A stretch of 64,000 nt of DNA from Planotetraspora kaengkrachanensis (GCF_016862895.1 NZ_BONV01000008.1:91390-155389); one strand, 5' to 3'. Shown: positions 15,722-24,341, counted from the first letter of the stretch. Notes: a model not told the origin generated them from the sequence alone. A program made the numbers and translations.

Positions 15722-16995
15722 CGGCGTTCCACGACCTTCTCGATCACGTCGGCGGCGGCGCGCAGGCCGTCGCGGGTGCGGATGCGCTCGCCCTCCGCCT
15801 CCAGCCTCGAACGGAGTTCCGCGTCGCCCAGCAGCCGGTCCACGGCGCCCACCAGTTCGTCGTCGGTGAAGCCGTAGGTGTCCAGGCGGACGCCGTGTCC
15901 GGTCTCCGCGACCCGCTGCGCGTTGTCGTACTGGTCCCAGAACAACGGGAGAACGATCATGGGCTTGCCGAAGTGCAGCGCCTCGGTGGTGGTGTTGTTG
16001 CCGCCATGGGTGATCACGAGGTCGACCTGCGGGAGGATCTTCGTCTGCGGCAGGAACTCCGCACCCCACATGTTCGGGGCCAGTTCGATCTCCTCGTGCA
16101 GCGGCCCCTTGGAGACGATGTAGCGGTGCGGCGTCCCGGCGAGGACGGAGATGACCCGGCGCATCAACTCGACGTCGGCCGATCCGAGCGAGCCGAGGGA
16201 GAAGTAGACGAGCGCGCCCTCCCCCGGGATCTCCGGCAGGGTGAACGCCTCGTCCGTCTCCCTGACGGAGGAGTCGAGCCGCGTCCATGAGCCGCCGAGC
16301 GGCCGGTCGGCGACGTAGTCGATGATCTCGGGGTAGACGTAGAGGTTGGCGTCGCCCTCGTGGATGAACTCGAGGTCCGGAAGGGCGGGCGCGCCCTGCT
16401 CGACGACCCACTCGTTGAAGGAGGCCCACAGCTCGCGGTGGGTCCTGTCGTACTCGGCGCGGAAGTCCGCCCAGCCGGTCCCGTCTGCGGGCAGGCCCGA
16501 GAAGACCGGGGCGACGCCGGGTCCCTTCACCTCGAGCGGGTTGCACGACGCGATCCGCACGAACGGCACGCCCGCCGTCACCAGAGCGGGGAACGCGATG
16601 ACGTTGTCCTCGACGATCACGTCGGGCCGCACGCGCCGGATGATCTCCTTGAGCTGCGGCTCGCAGTACTTCGCGCCGTCGGCGAGCGCCTCCCAGATCG
16701 GCTTGGTCACCGTCTCCAGCTGCTCCAGCGTGCTCTTGCGGTACTCGGGGGCCGTCTCACGGATGAAGTCCTTCCAGAACTGCCCCGGGTCCTGCTCCTC
16801 CTCGGCCGGCGGAGCGAGATCGACCAGGTCCTCCTCGAAGCCCAGCGCCTCCAGCTTCCCCTTCCACGACGCCTCGGCGGCGAACACCACCCGATGACCG
16901 CGCCGGCGCAGGACGTCGCCGATCCCGATGCAGTTGTTCGTCGGCCCGTAGGCGCTCTCCGGCATGAACAGGACGGTGAGTCGCTTGTCTGTCAC
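15718..16995 (-). CDS. UDP-glycosyltransferase, MGT/UGT-type (GT1)
   Basis: 425 residues from a GTG at 16995, chosen because AGGGAG lies 7 nt upstream. Two Rossmann-like halves: an N-terminal acceptor domain (TVLFMPESAYGPTNN) and a C-terminal donor domain with the GT1 signature around HGGNNTTTEALHFGKP (residues 330-345) and the acidic DQYDN contact for the donor sugar. Relatives glycosylate macrolides, phenolics or other xenobiotics, often for detoxification. It is the first gene of a two-gene operon with an aldehyde dehydrogenase, divergent from a TetR gene and controlled by a palindrome 21 bp from its start. Confidence 0.85.
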   Translation of the reverse strand: MTDKRLTVLFMPESAYGPTNNCIGIGDVLRRRGHRVVFAAEASWKGKLEALGFEEDLVDLAPPAEEEQDPGQFWKDFIRETAPEYRKSTLEQLETVTKPIWEALADGAKYCEPQLKEIIRRVRPDVIVEDNVIAFPALVTAGVPFVRIASCNPLEVKGPGVAPVFSGLPADGTGWADFRAEYDRTHRELWASFNEWVVEQGAPALPDLEFIHEGDANLYVYPEIIDYVADRPLGGSWTRLDSSVRETDEAFTLPEIPGEGALVYFSLGSLGSADVELMRRVISVLAGTPHRYIVSKGPLHEEIELAPNMWGAEFLPQTKILPQVDLVITHGGNNTTTEALHFGKPMIVLPLFWDQYDNAQRVAETGHGVRLDTYGFTDDELVGAVDRLLGDAELRSRLEAEGERIRTRDGLRAAADVIEKVVERR

Positions 16996-17015
16996 GTGAG
17001 GGCTCCCTGAGTATG

Positions 17016-17031
17016 TTGAATCGAGATTCAA
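17016..17031. promoter_or_regulatory. TetR operator, site 1 (glycosyltransferase/TetR divergent promoter)
   Basis: TTGAATC-GA-GATTCAA is a perfect 16-bp inverted repeat in an otherwise GC-rich divergent promoter. A degenerate copy precedes the kinase gene downstream of tetR (17786-17801), which points to one regulator acting on both units. Confidence 0.7.
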
Positions 17032-17098
17032 ATACGCGGCGGGAGAACGCGTCAAGAGCTGTGGCGGAACACCGCGGACGCGGATGGATCGGAGTGAG

Positions 17099-17722
17099 AT
17101 GACCCAGCGCAAGAGCAGGGCGGACCGCAGGGCCGACCTCGTCGACGCGGCCCGCAGGGCGGTGATCCGGCACGGCGCCGAGGGCGTGCACCTCAACCAG
17201 ATCGCCGAGATGGCCGGTCTCACGTCGGGCGCCGTGCTCTACCACTATCCCGATCTGCGCGACCTGCTGACAGAGGCGCACCACGCGGGGATGGAGCGCT
17301 TCTACGAGCAGCGGATCAGGAAGGCCGGCGGCATCGCCGACCCGGCCCGCAAGCTGATCACCACGATCCGCTCGGGCCTGCCCGAGGGCCCCGAAGACGC
17401 CGGCGTCCGCCTGCTGTGCGAGCTGGGCGGCGCCGCCGGGCGCAACCCGGTGTACGGCTCGCTCCTCACCACGCTGTTCGACCGGCAGGTCTCGATGTAC
17501 CAGGCGATCTTGGAGACCGGCGCCGCCCAGGGCGTCTTCACGCTGGCCGGGGACTCCGAGACCATCGGCCGCAACCTCGTCGCCCTCGAGGACGCCTACG
17601 GCTACCGCGTCATCGCCCGCCATCACTCGATCGACGCGGAGACCGCCGTGGAACTCGTCCTCGGCTACGCGCGGCTCGCGACCGGCCATCCGCTCGCCGC
17701 CGACGCGCCCGGGACCAGGTGA
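17099..17722 (+). CDS. TetR-family transcriptional regulator
   Basis: 207 residues from the ATG at 17099, preceded by GGAG; an ATG at 17084 would add five residues but has no ribosome binding site. HTH at residues about 10-55 (GVHLNQIAEMAGLTSGAVLYHY) and a helical ligand domain with GRNLVALEDAYGYRVI near the C-terminus. It most likely represses the divergent glycosyltransferase/aldehyde dehydrogenase operon and, through the second operator copy, the kinase/SIS operon. The ligand is unknown. Confidence 0.85.
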   Translation: MTQRKSRADRRADLVDAARRAVIRHGAEGVHLNQIAEMAGLTSGAVLYHYPDLRDLLTEAHHAGMERFYEQRIRKAGGIADPARKLITTIRSGLPEGPEDAGVRLLCELGGAAGRNPVYGSLLTTLFDRQVSMYQAILETGAAQGVFTLAGDSETIGRNLVALEDAYGYRVIARHHSIDAETAVELVLGYARLATGHPLAADAPGTR

Positions 17723-17785
17723 GCTCGTGTTGCGGCAGTGCGCGCAATCGTGCTTCCATCATGAGCCCTAGGCCAGGCTTCGCAG

Positions 17786-17801
17786 TTGAACCCCGATTCA
17801 G
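17786..17801. promoter_or_regulatory. TetR operator, site 2 (kinase/SIS operon)
   Basis: TTGAACCCCGATTCAG matches site 1 at 12 of 16 positions and keeps the half-site GATTCA intact. It ends at the ribosome binding site of the kinase gene, so binding would block initiation of a transcript starting here. Confidence 0.5.
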
Positions 17802-17809
17802 GAGATCCC

Positions 17810-18895
17810 GTGGAACACTCGCCGTGGCCGGTCGTCGAGCGGGGGCCGGACGGCACGATCACGCTCGCGGCGGGTGCCGGAGTCACCGAGTCGGTGGTGC
17901 GCGACCTGGCGAACGGCGCGGCCCCTCCGCCGCCTTTCACCGTCCGGACGCTCGCGCCGCTGCCCGCCGTGCCTCCCGGCGAACGGGCGATCACCGTCGA
18001 CCAGACCAACCACTCGGTCATCGCGGGTGAGGCCGTGGTGGTCAAGTGGTTCCCCGCCCCCTCCCGGGCGCCGCATCCCGCTCCCGCCGTGCTCGCCCAT
18101 CTCGCGGGCTTCGCCAGCGTGGCCGCGCCGTACGCCGTGATCTTCTGGGAGGACGCGCTGGTCGCCCTGGTCACGGCGTATCTGCCCGGCTCACGGGACG
18201 GATGGGAGTGGTGCGTGGACGAGGCGGCCGCCGGCCGCACCGGTTTCGCGTCCGACCTCGGACGGCTGGCGGCCGAACTGCACGCGGCGACCGCGGCTCC
18301 GTCGGCGACCTTCCCCGATCCCGTACGGCTCCCGCCCCGGCCCGACTTCGCGGCACGGGCCGAGGGAGCGTTGCGCGAGGCCCTGTCGCTCACCGACGGG
18401 GACGACGGCGACTGGCTGGCGCGTCACGCCGGCGAGTTGCGTGCCGAGTTGGCCCCGCTCGCCGGCGCGGGCCGTACGCCGCTGATCCACATCCACGGCG
18501 ACCTGCACGTCGGGCAGGTCCTCCAGTGGCGGGGCGGCTACGCGGTGGTCGACTTCGACGGCAACCCGACGGTGGCGGAGGCGGAGGCGTTCCAGCCCGC
18601 GGCGCGCGATCTGGCGCAGTTGCTGACCAGCCTCGACCATGTCGGCCAGGTGACGGTGCTGCGCAGGTCGGCGGATCCCGCGGCCACGGCGGCCTGGGTG
18701 AGGTCCGCCAGGAGCGAGACGCGGACGGCCTACGAGAACGGCCTCGCGGACGCGGGCCGGGCGGACCTGCTCGACCGGTCGCTGCTCAGGCCGTTCGAGG
18801 TCGAGCAGGAATGCCGCGAGCTGATCTACGCGGCCCGGCACCTGCCGCGCTGGCGGTACGCCCCCATGGGCGTGCTGCGCGGGTGGTTCGCGTGA
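17810..18895 (+). CDS. aminoglycoside-phosphotransferase-fold kinase, glucosamine-kinase-like
   Basis: 361 residues from a GTG at 17810 with AGGAG 5 nt upstream. Kinase-fold motifs are HGDLHVGQ (about 229-236, catalytic Asp) and VVDFDGNP (about 246-253, Mg-binding Asp). The C-terminal signature CRELIYAARHLPRWRYAP and the linkage to a SIS isomerase fit the actinobacterial glucosamine kinases related to maltokinase described in Streptacidiphilus. Predicted reaction: ATP plus glucosamine to glucosamine-6-phosphate. Assignment to glucosamine over another sugar is inference. It is followed after 18 bp by the SIS gene. Confidence 0.65.
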   Translation: MEHSPWPVVERGPDGTITLAAGAGVTESVVRDLANGAAPPPPFTVRTLAPLPAVPPGERAITVDQTNHSVIAGEAVVVKWFPAPSRAPHPAPAVLAHLAGFASVAAPYAVIFWEDALVALVTAYLPGSRDGWEWCVDEAAAGRTGFASDLGRLAAELHAATAAPSATFPDPVRLPPRPDFAARAEGALREALSLTDGDDGDWLARHAGELRAELAPLAGAGRTPLIHIHGDLHVGQVLQWRGGYAVVDFDGNPTVAEAEAFQPAARDLAQLLTSLDHVGQVTVLRRSADPAATAAWVRSARSETRTAYENGLADAGRADLLDRSLLRPFEVEQECRELIYAARHLPRWRYAPMGVLRGWFA

Positions 18896-18913
18896 TCACG
18901 ACGAGGAGCGGAT

Positions 18914-19861
18914 GTGGACGCTGAGCGGTTCTTGGCCGATCTCGAGGCCAAGCCGGAGGCGCTGGGCAGGCTGGCCGACCTCCTCGACGCCGCGGATCCG
19001 TTCAGCGGGCTGCCGGACGGCTTCGACCGGATCGTCTTCCTGGGAATGGGCAGCTCGCGGTACGCGGCGGGAGTGGCCGCGCAGAGGCTGCGCGCCGCCG
19101 GGGTCGACGCCGTCGCCGAGTACGCGTCAGCGTCGGCAGGAGCCCTCCCGGGACCGCGGACCGTGGCGGTCGTGATCTCGGCGTCGGGCGGCAGCCGGGA
19201 GACCCTCGACGCGCTGTCCCGCCACGCGGGGAGGTCGTTCGTCGTCGCGATGACCAACCGGCCCGGGTCCCCGGTCACGGAGGGCGCCGACCTCGTGGTG
19301 CACATGGCCGCCGGCGACGAGGCGGGCGGTGTCGCCTGCCGGACGTTCCAGCACACCGTGGCCCTCCTGCTCGCCATGACGGGCCGGGCAGGGGTCCCCG
19401 CTCTGGTGCGCAGGGCGGCCGAAGCCACCGCGGACCTGCTCGACCGGCGGGGCGACTGGCTGGACGAGGCCGCCCGTCTGCTTGACGGCCCGCACGGGGT
19501 GTACACCGTCGCCCCCGCCGAACGGCTGTCGTCCGCCGAGCAGTCGGCGCTCATGTTCCGGGAGGGGCCGCGCCGTCAGGCGGACGCCTGCGAGACGGGC
19601 GATTGGGCGCACGTGGACGTCTATCTGACCAAGACCTACGACTACCGGGCCATCGTGTTCCCTGGGTCGCGTTACGACGAGCAGGCGATGGAGTGGGTGC
19701 GCGAGCGGGGGTCGGCCGTCCTCACCGTGGGCGGGGATCTCGCCGGTCAGGCAGGCTCCGTCCGCTACCTTCACGACGACGATCGCGACGTGGCCCTGCT
19801 CACCGAGCCCCTGGTGGCCGAACTCGTGGCGGCGTCCTACTGGCGTGCGGCGCAGGCCTGA
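18914..19861 (+). CDS. SIS-domain sugar isomerase/deaminase (GlmS C-domain-like)
   Basis: 315 residues from GTG at 18914 with GAGGAG 5 nt upstream. Two SIS domains in tandem: GMGSSRYAAGVAAQ with VVISASGGSRETLDA in the first, and YTVAPAERLSSAEQ with a KTYDYRAIVFPG stretch in the second. This arrangement matches the isomerase half of GlmS and the NagB-II deaminases that interconvert glucosamine-6-phosphate and fructose-6-phosphate. Behind a putative glucosamine kinase, a role in entry of glucosamine into metabolism is plausible. The second SIS domain is somewhat degenerate, so the exact reaction stays open. Confidence 0.75.
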   Translation: MDAERFLADLEAKPEALGRLADLLDAADPFSGLPDGFDRIVFLGMGSSRYAAGVAAQRLRAAGVDAVAEYASASAGALPGPRTVAVVISASGGSRETLDALSRHAGRSFVVAMTNRPGSPVTEGADLVVHMAAGDEAGGVACRTFQHTVALLLAMTGRAGVPALVRRAAEATADLLDRRGDWLDEAARLLDGPHGVYTVAPAERLSSAEQSALMFREGPRRQADACETGDWAHVDVYLTKTYDYRAIVFPGSRYDEQAMEWVRERGSAVLTVGGDLAGQAGSVRYLHDDDRDVALLTEPLVAELVAASYWRAAQA

Positions 19862-19913
19862 GCCGGGGAGCCGGCGGCCTTCTGGCGCAGGCCCCGCCCG
19901 GGGAGGGCGCAGG

Positions 19914-20147
19914 TCAGCGCCAGCCTAAGAGGGAGGCCGCGCCGTCGGGGACGTAGCCGTCGGATCCGGCCTCGCCTATCCACAGGATGTCGTCGTAATC
20001 GGCGAGCGGGCCGACCGTGTAGCCCATGGGCATGCGCGGCTGGATGGCGAATCTCACCTCGAGATCAGAGTCGTACCGTTCCAGCGCCTCGATGAGATCC
20101 CCCACGGTGTGGATGCCCTGCGTCTTTCCACGCCTGTGCCTGCCCAT
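19914..20147 (-). CDS. small conserved-type protein of unknown function
   Basis: 77 residues; ATG preceded by GGAGAA. The sequence has a basic start (GRHRRGKTQG), a helix HTVGDLIEALERYDSDLEV and a beta segment RFAIQPRMPMGYTVG, ending in acidic and tryptophan-containing turns. This arrangement recurs in small actinobacterial and actinophage proteins of unknown role. No signal peptide or membrane helix. It is a single gene between the SIS gene and the MerR regulator. Confidence 0.65.
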   Translation of the reverse strand: MGRHRRGKTQGIHTVGDLIEALERYDSDLEVRFAIQPRMPMGYTVGPLADYDDILWIGEAGSDGYVPDGAASLLGWR

Positions 20148-20291
20148 GGGTTCTCCGCGCGTTTCTCCGGTGCCCCGATCGGCCGGTGCCCGGAACGACC
20201 GGTGCTCAGATCAAGGGGTAGACGGAGCGTAGCCCATCGGCCGTGAGAGTGACCATGATTACCGGAGGCCCGGCGGCCACTCCCCACACAG

Positions 20292-20319
20292 ACTGGATAG
20301 TCTGACTATCCAGTAGGAT
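20292..20319 (+). promoter_or_regulatory. MerR-type operator and leaderless promoter
   Basis: A perfect 23-bp inverted repeat: ACTGGATAGTC, a central T, GACTATCCAGT (20292-20314). It abuts the -10 element TAGGAT (20314-20319), which ends 6 nt before the MerR start codon. The long palindrome in the spacer region is typical of MerR-controlled promoters and suggests autoregulation. Confidence 0.7.
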
Positions 20320-20325
20320 CGCCCC

Positions 20326-20958
20326 ATGCGGATCTCCCAGTTGAGCGCGGAATCCGGGGTTCCCATCCCGACGATCAAGTACTACCTGCGGGAGGGACTC
20401 CTCCCGCAGGGCGAGCAGACGTCGGCGACCCGTGCGGAGTACGGCCCCGCCCACCTGCGCAGACTGCGCCTCATCCGCGCGCTCCTCGAGGTGGGACGCG
20501 TTCCCGTCGCGGCGATACGCACGGTGATCGAGGCGGTCGAGGACGAGCGGACCGACGTTCACACCATGCTGGGGACCGCCCACTATGCGCTCGCCTCCCG
20601 GCCTGAACCGCTCGCCGGCGACGAGGAGTGGGCGCGGGCCCGCGAGGACGTCGACCGGTTGATCGCGGATCTCGGATGGGGGGTCGGCCCGCTCGCACCC
20701 GGCCGCGACGAGCTCGCGCAGACACTCGTCACCCTCGCGCGCCTGGGCATGCCGGCCACCCACGCCGACCTGCTCGTCTACGCCCAGACGGCCATGAACC
20801 TGGCCCGCGACCACGAGATGGGCAAGATCCCCTTCGACGGGCCGCGGGACGCCGCGGTGGAGACACTGGTGATCTGCACCGTCATGTACGGCAAGGCCCT
20901 CGACGTCTTCCGCCGCCTCGCACAGGAGTCGGAGTCCGCCAGAATCCTGGGGGCGTGA
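20326..20958 (+). CDS. MerR-family transcriptional regulator
   Basis: 210 residues. The winged helix is at residues 1-70: MRISQLSAESGVPIPTIKYY, then LRRLRLIRALLEVGRVP. The C-terminal about 130 residues are helical and lack the metal-binding cysteines of MerR/CueR, so an organic ligand or another signal is likely. Translation appears leaderless, since there is no ribosome binding site and the -10 element lies 6 nt upstream. It ends 3 bp before the stop codon of the convergent TetR gene. The only evident target is its own promoter. Confidence 0.85.
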   Translation: MRISQLSAESGVPIPTIKYYLREGLLPQGEQTSATRAEYGPAHLRRLRLIRALLEVGRVPVAAIRTVIEAVEDERTDVHTMLGTAHYALASRPEPLAGDEEWARAREDVDRLIADLGWGVGPLAPGRDELAQTLVTLARLGMPATHADLLVYAQTAMNLARDHEMGKIPFDGPRDAAVETLVICTVMYGKALDVFRRLAQESESARILGA

Positions 20959-20961
20959 CGC

Positions 20962-21540
20962 CTACCTCGGGCCGAGCCCGGCCATGAGCGTCGCGACGAA
21001 GCCGGGCGCCTTGTCGTCCGGCCCGAGATCGACGAGGGCCGCGAGAACGGCCCGGTGGAAGCACGCACCCATGAGCAGCGCCGCCGCCGCGTCCGGGTCC
21101 GCGTCCGCGCCCACCCTGCCGATCTTCTGCTCGTCCCGCAGATACGTTCCCAGCATCATGATGGGCAGATGCGGGCCGCCGCCCGTCTCCGCGAGCATCG
21201 CGCGGAAGCCCTCCAGCAGGGACCTCTCCGCGAGCAGGCCCGCGCTCAACGGCAGCGACCTGCGGTAGAACGCGATGGCCGCCCGGGCGAACTCCTCCAG
21301 GTTCTCCGCCACGGTCGCGAAGCCGACCTGGCCGCTCAGCCTGGTCACGGCGGGCGTCAGCGCCGGCATGCGCTCGAGCAGCACCGCGAGGAACAGATCC
21401 TCCTTGCGGCTGAAGTGCTTGTAGAGGAGGGCCTCGGAGCAGCCCGCGGCCCGGGCGATCTCCCGGGTGGTCGCCCGGACCAGGCCGAGCTCGTTGATGA
21501 CCTGATCCGCCGCGGCGACGATGCGGTCGCGAGTGCCCAC
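20962..21540 (-). CDS. TetR-family transcriptional regulator
   Basis: 192 residues from the GTG at 21540 (GGAAGAG upstream); a longer reading to 21576 would run into the operator. HTH at about residues 5-50 (ATTREIARAAGCSEALLYKHF) and a TetR C-terminal domain with AGLLAERSLLEGFRAML. It is divergent from an NAD(P)-binding oxidoreductase, and the shared promoter holds repeated GTGAGTG/CACTCAC motifs, so it most likely represses both genes. Ligand unknown. Confidence 0.85.
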   Translation of the reverse strand: MGTRDRIVAAADQVINELGLVRATTREIARAAGCSEALLYKHFSRKEDLFLAVLLERMPALTPAVTRLSGQVGFATVAENLEEFARAAIAFYRRSLPLSAGLLAERSLLEGFRAMLAETGGGPHLPIMMLGTYLRDEQKIGRVGADADPDAAAALLMGACFHRAVLAALVDLGPDDKAPGFVATLMAGLGPR

Positions 21541-21566
21541 GTATGGCTCTTCCGGTATTGACGGGT

Positions 21567-21608
21567 AAGTGAACACTCACCACTATAGAGGTGAGTGAGT
21601 GCTCACTT
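21567..21608. promoter_or_regulatory. TetR operators between divergent genes
   Basis: Two related arms face each other: AAGTGAACACTCACC (21567-21581) and, on the other strand, AAGTGAGCACTCACTCACC (21590-21608). The right arm contains AGTGAG-TG-CTCACT, a perfect inverted repeat. Such TGAGTG/CACTCA sites are typical for TetR proteins that control an adjacent oxidoreductase. Confidence 0.65.
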
Positions 21609-21626
21609 ACTACCACTGGAGGAACT

Positions 21627-22262
21627 GTGCGCATCATCGTCTTCGGTGCGACACGCGGCACCGGACTGCACTTCGTACGGCTCGCGCTCGCAAAGGGGCA
21701 CGAGGTGGTCGCCGTCGCCAGGAGGCCGGAGGCGGTCACGGAGCGGCACCCGAACCTCTCCGTCCGCCAGGGTGACGTCCTGGCGCCGGAGACGCTCGAC
21801 GTCAAGGGAGCCGACGTCGTCGTCTTCCTCGCAGGGCCGAGCGAGTCCGGCCCCACGCGGCTCTACTCACAGGGCGGCCGCAACGTCATGGACGCCATGG
21901 ACGCGGTTCAGGACGGGGAGGGCGTCCGGCGGCTGGTGGTGGTGACCAACGCGCTCGGCGACCACCCGTCGGCAGGGCCGGTCCAAGGCCTGCTGACCCG
22001 GATGGCGCGGGCGACCGTGCTGCGTCACGTCCATCGTGACGCCCGCCTGCTCGAACGGGAGATCCGCGGCCGCGACCTCGACTGGACGGTGATCCAGCCA
22101 CCTCGCCTGACCGACAGGGCGGCCACGGGCGTCTACCGCACCGCCGTGGGCGACTGCGTGCGGGGCGGGCTGACCATCTCCCGGGAGGACCTCGCCCAGT
22201 ATGTGCTCGCGGCCGTCACCGCGCCCGAGACGATCAGGGCGACCGTCGGGATCGCGCACTGA
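21627..22262 (+). CDS. atypical SDR, NAD(P)H-binding oxidoreductase
   Basis: 211 residues from a GTG at 21627 with GGAGGA upstream. The dinucleotide fold begins VRIIVFGATRGTG and has LVVVTNALGDH in place of the classical Ser-Tyr-Lys site, placing it with atypical SDRs (SDR_a5) such as flavin/biliverdin reductase B and NmrA-like proteins. It probably reduces or senses a small quinone-like or flavin substrate. Divergent from a TetR gene and likely derepressed by that regulator's ligand. Confidence 0.8.
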   Translation: MRIIVFGATRGTGLHFVRLALAKGHEVVAVARRPEAVTERHPNLSVRQGDVLAPETLDVKGADVVVFLAGPSESGPTRLYSQGGRNVMDAMDAVQDGEGVRRLVVVTNALGDHPSAGPVQGLLTRMARATVLRHVHRDARLLEREIRGRDLDWTVIQPPRLTDRAATGVYRTAVGDCVRGGLTISREDLAQYVLAAVTAPETIRATVGIAH

Positions 22263-22394
22263 ACGCCGCTGCTCCGGCGGCCGCGACCCCGCGGAGGGGC
22301 GCCAGGACTACAACCATGCGGTGACATTATGCTCCGGTGACAATCCGCCTTTCGGATGAGACCTTGGTTCAGGGCTATCCGAAGGGGCCGCGTC

Positions 22395-24317
22395 ATGAAC
22401 GCCTGGTCGGTTCCCGGATACCGGGAAGTGCGAGAGCTCGGCGCCGGTGGCGCCGGCAGGGTCGTGCTGGCGACCTACTCGACCACCGGGGCCTACGTCG
22501 CGATCAAGTACCTGCATGACCGGCTGCGCGGTGACCCGCGTTTCCTGAGGGGATTCCGCCAGGAAGCCCGCATCATGGTCGAGCTGAACGACCCCGCCAT
22601 CGTGCGGCTCTACGAGTACGTCGAGACGCGCCACGGCGCCGCGATCGTCATGGAACTGGTCGACGGGGTGCCGCTGCGGCGGATCCTGAGCGAGCACGGC
22701 GCGACCAGCCCGGAGGCCGCGCTGGTGGTGCTCAAGGGCTCGCTGACCGGCCTGTCCCTGGCCCACGCGTCCGGCATCGTGCACCGCGACTACAAGCCGG
22801 AGAACGTGCTCGTCCAGGCCGACGGGACGAGCAAGCTGTCCGACTTCGGCATCGCCACCCCCGGCACGGAGCCCGGCGTGCCCGCCGGCACGCCTCCGTA
22901 CATGGCGCCCGAGCAGTGGAACGACGGCTCGGTCAGCCCGGCCACCGACGTCTACGCCGCGACCTGCGTGTTCTTCGAGTGCCTCACCGGGCGCAGGCCG
23001 TACCGGGCCGACCATCTCGCGGGACTGCGCCACCTGCACAAGACGGCACCGATCGCGGCGGAGGAGGTGCCGACCGCGGTCCGTGGCCTGGTGACGCAGG
23101 GCCTCGCCAAGAACCCCGCGGACCGGCCGCCGACCGCGGGAACGTTCCTCGGCGAACTGGAGGACGCCGCGGTCGCGGGCTACGGGCCCGACTGGGAGCA
23201 GCGTGGCCGACGGCGGCTCGCGGAACTGGCCACACTCCTCGCTCTGACGTTCCCCCTGGCCAAGCCGGCCGAGCCGGTCGAGGTGGCCACGTCGGTCGCC
23301 CGCACGGTGCTGACCGGCAGGCTCCGCTCGTTCCTGCCCCGGTTCGCGCTCGGTGGCGCGGTGTTGTCCGCGCTGGTCGTCGCCGCTCTGATCGCGGCGA
23401 ACCGGCAGACGCCGGTGGCCGACGACTCTCCGATCGTGCCCCCCGTGCACGCGGAGGTCGCCGGCCCGTCCGCCTCGCCTCCGGCGGCCACGCCGTCCTC
23501 CTCACCGTCGCCGTCCCGCTCTCCGTCGCCCACCGGAACCGGCGCCTCACCGGGTGACCCTCCGGCCGGCGTCCCCTCCGGCCCGGCGTCCGCCTCTCCG
23601 TCCGGGCAGCCGTCTCCGCCCGGTGCCACTCCGTCTGTCACGCCGAAACCGGCGCGGCCGGAGGTGACCCGCCTCGGCATCACCGGATTCGACGGGCAGT
23701 CGGCGACGATCCGCGTTCGTGCTGCCAACGACAAGAAGGTCACGCTGACGGTCCGCTTCCTCGAGGGCCCGGCGCCGGACGACCTCAGGCCCCTGCCCCC
23801 GCAGGTCATCCCCCTGGCGGGCGCGACCTCCTATGACACGGGGGTGCAGCAGGGTTTCCCCACCCCCGAGTGCGACACGGCCGTCTACCGCCGGGTGGAG
23901 GCCACGACCTCTCCGGCGGCACCGGGCGGCACGCGGGCGGAGTCGCTGCGCGTCATGGGGTCGCCATGTCCCTCACCCACGGTGGACAGCATCAAGATCT
24001 CCAACTGGGACGGCACCGAGGTCGACGCCGACATCAGCACCGGCGGCACCGGTCCCGTCCGGGTGACCGTCGAGTTCAGCCGGAACGGCGAGGCCGTCGA
24101 CAGGGTGACGCGCACGCTGCGCGGGCGGACGGCCTACTCCTTCAGCGCGAGCGCCGACCTCGGCCCGGCCGACTGCGCGCGGAAGGTGACGGAGTACACC
24201 GCGGTGATCACGACCGAGCCGGGCGCCGCGAACGGCCCGCAGCGCGCGTCGATCCGCAAGGTGTGCACCCAGGAGTCCGGCCCGCCGGCCAGGGGCGAGC
24301 CCGCTCTCCCGGCGTGA
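22395..24317 (+). CDS. membrane Ser/Thr protein kinase with duplicated extracellular domain
   Basis: 640 residues from the ATG at 22395 (GAAGGGG upstream). PknB-type kinase domain at 1-260: glycine loop GAGGAGRV, Lys38, catalytic HRDYKPEN (Asp132), DFG at 150-152 and APEQ. One membrane helix at about 316-336 is followed by a Pro/Ser linker. Two homologous extracellular modules come next, each about 85 residues with a two-cysteine pattern (the first ends SLRVMGSPC, the second SIRKVC). It is predicted to pass an external signal to cytoplasmic phosphorylation. No PASTA repeats. Single gene. Confidence 0.88.
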   Translation: MNAWSVPGYREVRELGAGGAGRVVLATYSTTGAYVAIKYLHDRLRGDPRFLRGFRQEARIMVELNDPAIVRLYEYVETRHGAAIVMELVDGVPLRRILSEHGATSPEAALVVLKGSLTGLSLAHASGIVHRDYKPENVLVQADGTSKLSDFGIATPGTEPGVPAGTPPYMAPEQWNDGSVSPATDVYAATCVFFECLTGRRPYRADHLAGLRHLHKTAPIAAEEVPTAVRGLVTQGLAKNPADRPPTAGTFLGELEDAAVAGYGPDWEQRGRRRLAELATLLALTFPLAKPAEPVEVATSVARTVLTGRLRSFLPRFALGGAVLSALVVAALIAANRQTPVADDSPIVPPVHAEVAGPSASPPAATPSSSPSPSRSPSPTGTGASPGDPPAGVPSGPASASPSGQPSPPGATPSVTPKPARPEVTRLGITGFDGQSATIRVRAANDKKVTLTVRFLEGPAPDDLRPLPPQVIPLAGATSYDTGVQQGFPTPECDTAVYRRVEATTSPAAPGGTRAESLRVMGSPCPSPTVDSIKISNWDGTEVDADISTGGTGPVRVTVEFSRNGEAVDRVTRTLRGRTAYSFSASADLGPADCARKVTEYTAVITTEPGAANGPQRASIRKVCTQESGPPARGEPALPA

Positions 24318-24341
24318 TCACGCCCGTGCGCCCGCGCCCTC

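Noticed and set aside
14324..16546. A 740-residue protein fusing an Arg-rich domain to the aldehyde dehydrogenase
   Set aside because: The upstream half is the wrong frame of the glycosyltransferase gene; the ATG at 15721 gives a normal-length enzyme with an ATGA overlap.
14324..19861. Aminoglycoside or macrolide biosynthetic gene cluster
   Set aside because: Glycosyltransferase and amino-sugar enzymes are present, but no polyketide, cyclitol or deoxysugar pathway genes flank them.
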